The notes under the pieces: model-generated
Database searches by the model: none
Told to the model about the DNA's origin: nothing
Seen by the model: only the letters and a program-made list of their open reading frames with translations
Part shown: positions 57,478 to 64,000 of the stretch, piece after piece
Layout: every line of letters begins with the position of its first letter
How positions within the stretch are numbered: the first letter of the stretch is position 1
Program-made: the position numbers and the translations under genes
Assembly (NCBI GenBank): GCA_030407005.1
Contig: JAUDYN010000003.1
Location: forward strand, 2,108,001 to 2,172,000
Reading direction: 5' to 3'
DNA from: Desarmillaria ectypa
Taxonomy: Eukaryota > Basidiomycota > Agaricomycetes > Agaricales > Physalacriaceae
Length of the DNA: 64,000 nucleotides

Positions 57478-58906
57478 TCATTGTACAGTAATTTTCATGA
57501 TTTTCACGTCATGCTTTCGATCGGCACCTCGATCCAGGCTATCAATGAAGAGGCCATCTGTTGTAGGGTACTCAAGGTCGAAGATGACAAGATTATATTC
57601 TTTATGGATTATCAGCCGCTGAAGTTTCTCTCAGCGTGGTGCTTACATACTTTGGGCCGTTGCGCGAAAGGTAGCGTATGTGTCTTCGTTGCGTATGGTC
57701 AGCGCAATGAGAGCCACTTTGGAACGTCTTTCAGATCCAGCGTTTAATGTGAGTGAGAGTGTCGCCATTAAAGCCGGTATCAGACGGGGATCAAAGACCT
57801 AGCTATCATTTCAGAATGGCGCAGTAACAACAACACAAGGCCATACGATATCTGCCCCGATTATTAAATCGGCATTGATTTCTTGTTGGATCCGTGCTTT
57901 AAAGGCAAAAATATCTGGACGCAACGCGTCCGACCAATCCAACATACTCACTCTGATGTTTTGACGGTGGTAGATACTAGCAGTCATATCTGAAGAGGTC
58001 TTGGTCAATGGTGCACCCGGCGGAAGCGATGACACACTTGCTGCATGGTAATTTGATGTTGCTGATACATCTAGCAATGACCTCGCTGTCTACGTCGGTT
58101 AAATGCAGCATCGTTCTCGGCGCATCTCCTGGTGGTATATCTGTCGGTGATCCCGCGAGCATCTGTAGGCTTCCAACGATCATTCCTAGGAATCCAATCC
58201 CTGATCCCAGCTCCAAGACACATGTATCGCGAACCCATTCTAGTGAGTTGGTAGGCGTTTGGATATTACAGATGGAGAGATGATACGAACCAGGATGTGA
58301 TATGATATAGTTAGCGAGGTGCAAGCTCGCGAGCCATGTCCGAAACCCTGTCGTACCGCTTTCTATCATGGTCCCAGATTCAAGAACAGTAGTCCTAAAG
58401 CAGTCAAGAGGGGCTAGTGTTTTGTTACTGGGGAGCGGAGCATCAAGTCTCCAGTAGTATGTTACGTAGGATGGGGAAGGAGGTTCCGGGACTGAGATAC
58501 CGCGTAAAGATATACTGAAAGATAAACAAGGGTTCAGCATCATTTGCTGCTTAGGTATCGGGAAAACATACATACGGGGTGGATGTTTCTGTCAAGACGC
58601 TTAATATTCGCGTATCGATCTCGACATCCTTCGTTACTCGATTACATTGACTTAAGACGAGCAGAATCGTACACAAGAACATACCAGATCCAAGTACTGG
58701 ACAACCCATTTCCAGAAGGACTTTTGGTATTGTTTGGAAGGAGAGTACTTCTGAAAATGCGGATCAAGAATAATAGACTGAAGAAGAAAATTGTGTAATG
58801 TGACTTTCGAAATGGAGTGAGGAAACTGCATTCGGGATACTGGAACAATTGCGGCATATTCTCGAAGAACAGTGAAAAGTTCGGAATCAGCATAGGTGTC
58901 CGACAT
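57478..58906 (-). CDS. EFM3/EEF2KMT (FAM86)-type protein-lysine methyltransferase
   Basis: Seven exons (58685-58906, 58576-58628, 58291-58514, 58038-58239, 57847-57976, 57651-57798, 57478-57599) encode 366 residues. The FAM86-type N-terminus reads LREYAAIVPVSRMQFPHSIS and YSPSKQYQKSFWKWVVQYLD. The catalytic part has ESGTMIESGTTGFRTWLASL, VLELGSGIGFLGMIVG (SAM motif I), VSMLDWSDAL, ADLIIGADIVFDPRLIPAL, KVALIALTIRNEDTYATF and the end DGLFIDSLDRG with VKIMKITVQ. Efm3 and EEF2KMT methylate a lysine of elongation factor eEF2 in the cytosol. All introns are GT..AG and the frame closes exactly. Confidence 0.9.
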
Positions 58907-59048
58907 TGAATAGAGGTGCCCCAGCCTGGCGCAATTCTAGAAAGGAAGAAAATCAAGCTGCAACCGGGGCCCGCCGGTCCGCCAACGACCTACCCTAAAT
59001 ATATCACGTGATGAGATAAATTGTTCAAATTGAAGAAAATTTTCAGAC

Positions 59049-60639
59049 ATGTTGAACCTCTATCGACATCTCGCCTTTCGATGCGTACGACCGTCTCTTG
59101 TCCATTCCCGGCTTAGTCTGCGGCATAATCTGTCATGCTCTGCCATCTGTTTTGTGGGTGATGTTGGAGGCTCAGGCAGTATCTCTGACTCAGCTGAAAA
59201 GGAACTCGCCGGCGTCGAGGAAGATGCTGATCTGTCTTCGATGTCTGAAGAAGAGCGTTTGATGTTGGAGGCAGAGGAGGAAGGCATTCAGTCTGAAGAT
59301 GTCCTGGCTGGGCAGTCTGAGGAAGCTGCGGAAACGGTAACGGAGGAGGTGGATGAATTCGAGGGGGAGCCAGATGAAAAGCAGTCCGGCCAACCAAAGT
59401 CGTACGCTACATTCATGGAGAAAATTGGAGGGCGGTTTAAAATAGCTAATGAGCCAAAGTGGCTTGGTGGAGACATCGTTGGGTTGCTCTCCTTTCATGC
59501 TTTTTGTGACCGCTAATGTATACATTCACAGCCATTCCCAATGAATCGTTCGTTCAAACCCCCTCCGCCTCTTTCCGATAGTCATAGGTCAATCATCTAC
59601 GAGGAGTATATGAGAGATCCCGAGAAGAACAATGTGAGAGAGTTAGCACAGCGCCATCACCTTAGTCTGGGCCGCATCGATGCTATTCTGAGGCTGAAGG
59701 GGATGGAGCATGCCTGGGTGAAGGTATCTATCTCGTCTTTGTTGTTCTGCTCCAGCAGACGTATGATGCTTCAACGATTAGTCTTTAAGACACCTATATG
59801 GTTACATTTTTTTCACTCTTCCTGACACCTCTTCTTCCTTCTATGACCACCGTTGCTTACTGTCATCTTTAGGTGAAAGCATCGCTTGTGCCCGTCTTTT
59901 CGTACTGACATCAAGCCTCTTGCTACGTTTCTAGGAAGTAAGTTCAGTCCATGTTACTCTCGTCGATGATGAGACTTTTATTCATTCGCGAAATATAAGA
60001 CCGGCTGTGGTGTCTTACATCGCCCAGTCAATGGTTATAATGATTTCAACCCCATCCGATTGCATCGCTTTCTTTTGGTCTTCGAACGGCGCTAACTGTT
60101 GGTCCCAGGGTAAAACTCTTCAGACCGGTTTTCTTATCGGCATGGAGAAGCTCGTATCCGTCCGGGACAGCAGACGACGGATAACAACCAGAGACGACGC
60201 CAACGAAGCTGATGAAATCGAGGAGGAGCCTGGACGTCAGGCTGCACGAGACCGGTATGAACGACACTACTGGGAGTCTCTAATGGAAGATGCGGTATGG
60301 ATGTCTTGTGAAAGCGTTTTCATGACCATTTATGTGCCGTGATTACAGGAACCCATTGTTCCCATGTCTCTGAAGCGCTCAAAAGCTTTGGCTACCAGCA
60401 GGACTGCCTCTGATTATCTTCATACTGACGATCCAAGGATAACGCCACGGGTCAAAACACCCCGTTATGTGAGGAAACCCAAGGAGAAGATTCAGCTGGC
60501 GTCGAAATTGTTCAGGCCAGACTTGAAGTTCGTGGATGTTGGTAGTAAGTTTATTGATCAACGCAGTCTGTTGAAGAGGTATAAGGCTTCAGAGCGAAGG
60601 TTAGCGAAGCGGAGAGAGAAACGTGGCCTTACGTCGTAG
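59049..60639 (+). CDS. mitochondrial Bot1/mS45-type ribosomal (regulator) protein
   Basis: Four exons (59049-59477, 59532-59723, 60109-60294, 60349-60639) encode 365 residues. The first ~35 residues are basic and hydrophobic (LNLYRHLAFRCVRPSLVHSR), as in a mitochondrial presequence, followed by a long acidic stretch. The conserved core begins with PFPMNRSFKPPPPLSDSHRS, EYMRDPEKNNVRELAQRHHL and LGRIDAILRLKGMEHAWVK, then GKTLQTGFLIGMEKLV and, at the end, a basic tail (LKRYKASERRLAKRREKRG). This matches the eukaryotic mitochondrial regulator family (S. pombe Bot1, yeast mS45), subunits of the mitochondrial small ribosomal subunit. The second intron (59724-60108, 385 nt) is many times longer than any other in the window. 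Confidence 0.83.
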
Positions 60640-60977
60640 TCATGTTCTGGAACTAATTTATTCCTACGAAGTCATCAGAAGGACCGAGGTGTGCATATTG
60701 CCAAGGAAACCGGTTGCAATTATTCCTTCCCCTTGAAATGACTTTGATTCGTCGTAGCTCCGTTATTTACCGACAAGGTAACAAAGCGCAGTGTCAGCCT
60801 GTGGCCTGTCGGAGGGGCGCAAATTCAGGGGAGTCATTCCAAGTAATGGCTTGATATCTTCAAGTACGTTTTCCAATCGGTTCTTATTTGCATAATGTAA
60901 ATATGTCAATATGCAAATCTGAAGTCCAATCGTGCATTTCCTTGGTCTGTTGTTGTGTCAACGTAGTTTGGTTGCTC
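60640..60977. other. convergent intergenic region
   Basis: About 340 bases between two converging genes. No gene seen; probably 3' UTRs and terminators. Confidence 0.45.
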
Positions 60978-63292
60978 CTAGTACATATCTTGAGATTTAT
61001 ACGTTCCAATGCTAGACAAAACATTCACCTCTTTAGACCATGAGTACCATATCTTGTCCAGGCGCACATTGATATAGTGATAGAAAAAGTATGTCAAGGT
61101 GTATAGGACGATGTTCATACAACATATACCAATCAAGGCTCGATTTCCGCGTTTGTCTGGAATTTGTGTGAGCGCTATGTAGTATACGGAATAATATTTA
61201 CTCTTACAAAGAGGCTTGTCATCTTTACGGTAAATATTGGCCTGGAAAGTGTGAGGTAGGTTACTCAACACCGCTCACAACTTACGTATGTAATGGCGCC
61301 TGCCTGGACGAACATATTGTAGACACTGGCTGATACAGTCCTAAAAATACGACATCATGAGCTGTTGGCCTGAAAGAAAAATACCCATTATCATCAACCT
61401 TGTTCTCAGACTGTACGAGTTCCTCGAGGCCCAAGCCACCTTTACACCCAACGTTAGAAATAATCATGATGTAATTGTTGCGCAAGTCACGAATTGGATG
61501 GACATAAGGAAACCCTGTGACCAGAGTGACGACGGCAAAGTACACCCATTCTGATGTATTGTTGTTGAACGTGTACAAAGCAATGAGGAGCGGCAATGCC
61601 CATAGCTGCAATACGACGGTAGCGATAACGCGACTGTTAATGGATTCGCTCAAGAAGGAGGTGAATAGCAGCATGATTATCCCAATAACGATTGATGGAA
61701 TAGAGAGCAGGTTAGACTCGGTGGTGTCAAAGCCAAGGTTACGCAAAGACAAAGTAAGGTATGTCTGGGGAGGTCCAACAGGCACTGTGCGGGTTAGAAG
61801 CAACAGGAACGACTAAGGCGAGAACACACTCATGTGCGTAAGTCCCAGCGAATATAGAGGCCACATTCTCCAATCTTGTAGGGCCTTGAAAATGTTCTTG
61901 ACACTGAGACCTTCTCGATTATGCATGTCTGATTTAGATGGGTCGTCCTGGAGGACCCTGTTAGTCTCGTTAGACTTCGCTTGAGAAGTGGTGGTCTGAA
62001 GATACGAAGGGTTCTTACCGGTTTACCGTGATGACTTCCTCGCTGCGAAGGAATAAGGTGAATATCTTGGTTAGAAGGGATAGCGGCATGTACCGCTCTG
62101 TAAACCACCCTTTTGGGCGGAACCACGCCTTGGTCTGTGTCGGGCCAAGTGGCATGAACAAGAACGAAAGTAGCCCGCAACCCAAGGTTATTAATCCCTC
62201 GATAAGGAACAGATAGCGCCATCCGGCTTTGTTTCCGACTCCACGCAATTGAAGAATGCCGGTAGCCAGGAAAGCACTGATAATGTCCGACAAGTAGTTG
62301 GACACCCAAAAAAACGCAAGTCTGATTGGTACTATGACAGTTATTGGTCTCGAAGCGTCCCGGGTGAAAAATGGCTTGACCTACATTCGGTTTTCGTATA
62401 GAAGTATGAGAGGTACAGGACGATATCAGGAATGAAACCTCCCTGCAGAAACCCAAGAAGGGATCTAATATATGCCGTCTGATGAGAATACGCCGAATAA
62501 ATGCGACTGACCTCGTGGTAAGGAAGGATGCTCGTCCTGATAACCAGAATTGACTGAATGCGACAGTGCTCCATAGAACCATCTATAGAAATGAAAATGA
62601 GCAACATATCTCAATAGTAATGTCTCGTACCTGGGACGGAACCCACACATCCGGTCCTATCCGTTTAGAGATGAGCTGGGACGGGAGTTCTACGGAAGCC
62701 TTCAATCCTGACTGTAAGAATGCTTCAGAACACGTACCAGCGATAAGGAAAGAGAGCCGAAATAGTGTATTTCCCAAGTTGTAAGTCATTGGTTGTCAAG
62801 TTGAGATCTTCCAAAAAGTTGTCCGTGTTGGCTTGGGAGATATTCGACCGATCCAAATCCAAAGCAAAGAACATAGCCGCTGCCCATACCATGATACGAA
62901 GATCAAATTTGCGCACAACGCACTGATGAAATGAGCCGACGGAAGTTGTACATGAAGAACAGTGAACTAACCCTTTCTTCCCGCCAAGTCCACCGCGCAA
63001 TTGGGTCAAAACGGTGGGTATTTTCGTATTGAGGCGGGGGGCGATAGGCCTCAAGGGTGGCAGGGTCATCAAATACCGAAGGTTGAGTAGCAATCGTGTC
63101 CAAGTCGTGAGACCCGGCGTCTCCCAGCCACTTCCATATACCAGCAGGAGTATCGTCTATGGGAGCACCCAGAGGAGGTATCTTCTCCTGACTAGTAGAT
63201 TTCTCGTACAGTGATGCGTCATTATCTTTGTCGTCCACATAATTGTCGTGATCAGAAGGATAAGACACGTCTTTGGGCAGGCACGTAGACAT
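60978..63292 (-). CDS. Dal5-type MFS transporter (anion:cation symporter family), frame broken by one base
   Basis: A gene of about a dozen exons for a 12-TM permease. The start at 63292 gives a polar N-terminus, then [20 protein letters not shown] with [117 protein letters not shown] and [19 protein letters not shown]. This is the allantoate/nicotinate permease (Dal5/Tna1) pattern, importing small organic acids at the plasma membrane. Exon 2 (62738-62922) is one base too long: TTND and [15 protein letters not shown] are in different frames around 62781-62787. The splice at about 61490-61545 is also awkward. It could be a recent pseudogene or contain an assembly error. Confidence 0.8.
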
Positions 63293-63655
63293 GACTTGAT
63301 TGACAGGAGGTGGAAGATGAACTGATGACGTCCCTGTGAAAAGTATAGGTTGTGTCTTTATACAAGCATGGAATGGCGAAATATATTGCATCCACGTAGC
63401 CGATATTGCGTTGTTGATTGCGCGATTGTAGAAACAAGTGATAAGGATTCCACATTTGGAAGCAGAGCTACTATAGGCAAAAGAACCATCACCACGGACA
63501 TTCGCTCTTGGGCTTGGCTGTGATGAAGCCGTCATGAAGCCCGCCCAGGCGACTTATCCAGCCTACATCCAGGTCAGGATAAAGTGTTCTACAGAATATA
63601 TTTCATGGATTTATAGCAACAAAGATGAGCAGATCGTATCACCTGGAACTACACA
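63293..63655. other. intergenic region between CCT7 3' end and transporter start
   Basis: About 360 bases. The transporter frame stays open upstream to 63535 but shows no further conserved residues, so it is read as promoter and 5' UTR. Confidence 0.45.
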
Positions 63656-64000
63656 TTACCGACGAGGCATACCCCTTCCCCTTCCCCTCAGCGCTCTTTG
63701 TGCAGTACCCGGTGGCACTTTCGGGCCCGTATTTTGCTGATATTCCATGGTCAACAATTTACATGTAAATTCAGAACACATGGATGCATACCTGTTCGCT
63801 TTGTGGATTCCTTACGGTCTCATCGACACTTAATATCAAACAGGCTGCCTCAGTAGCGCTGCTAATCGCATTGAGTTTAACCAGGCTGGGTTCCCACACA
63901 AACGCATCCATGTTGTCCCGGACGCCAGTGGCTCCGTCGACGTCAACACCGACCCATTTGTCACCGTTCGCATGCTTCATCCGCAGTTTGTTGAGAATAT
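63656..64000 (-). CDS. CCT7: CCT7, TCP-1 chaperonin eta subunit (5' part outside the window)
   Basis: Only the last two exons are present (63792 to beyond 64000, and 63656-63736, joined across a 55-nt intron). They read [60 protein letters not shown] and a Gly/Arg-rich end ([12 protein letters not shown]). The FVWEPxxVKLNAxxxATEAA and SVDETxxNP motifs together with the RGRGRG tail are specific to the eta subunit of the cytosolic chaperonin TRiC, which folds actin, tubulin and WD40 proteins. The gene continues to the right on the minus strand. Confidence 0.92.

Noticed and set aside
57558..57650. 93-nt last intron in the EFM3-type gene
   Set aside because: A 51-nt intron (57600-57650) keeps more coding sequence (YNLVIFDLEYPTTDG) and fits the family and local intron size.

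Overview
The window looks like euchromatic chromosomal DNA from a filamentous basidiomycete, most likely an Agaricomycete. Genes are packed closely on both strands. Nearly all are cut by many introns of about 45-60 nt with GT..AG (sometimes GC..AG) ends. The gene set is typical of that group: a SHO1 osmosensor, NTE1, a WSS1 protease, several F-box/LRR proteins, a YABBY-like small protein, a fungal-type protein-kinase-like protein and a CSC1-type channel. No rRNA, tRNA, CRISPR array or intact transposon was recognised. All gene models were spliced by eye. For most of them the exon lengths sum to a multiple of three, which supports the splice choices.

Left part (1-21.2 kb): a DCAF11-type WD40 protein running off the left edge, a TBL1/SIF2-type LisH-WD40 corepressor, a GHITM-type mitochondrial membrane protein, the ER-Golgi SM protein SLY1, a small protein with an N-myristoylation-like start, a CSC1/OSCA-type channel carrying an apparent one-base frameshift, a poorly resolved small locus, a gene-poor stretch, and a 19-exon secreted acid sphingomyelinase.

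Middle (21.2-36.9 kb): an F-box protein, a FHIT/HNT2 hydrolase, a decayed FAD monooxygenase pseudogene, a kinase-like protein with altered catalytic motifs, a PhzF-type isomerase, SHO1, an RNF10/MAG2 RING protein, the splicing factor WBP11, a second F-box protein and a GNAT acetyltransferase.

Right part (37-64 kb): NTE1 and VPS33 diverging from a gap of about 135 bp, a retroelement relic, a YABBY-like protein, a large F-box/LRR protein ending in a CaaX-like tetrapeptide, the exosome cofactor LRP1/C1D diverging from SF3B5 (a tiny six-exon gene invisible to ORF finding), a SAM methyltransferase, WSS1, an EFM3/EEF2KMT-type methyltransferase, a mitochondrial Bot1/mS45-type protein, a Dal5-type transporter with a one-base frameshift, and the 3' end of CCT7.

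Most genes are housekeeping: membrane traffic (SLY1, VPS33), lipid metabolism (NTE1, sphingomyelinase), RNA processing (WBP11, SF3B5, LRP1), protein quality control and DNA repair (DCAF11, WSS1, RNF10, CCT7) and mitochondria (GHITM, mS45). I see no biosynthetic cluster, defence island or new multi-gene system. The notable signals are splicing features (6-7 nt microexons, six GC-AG introns, an intron directly after ATG), the pseudogene and the single-base frame breaks.
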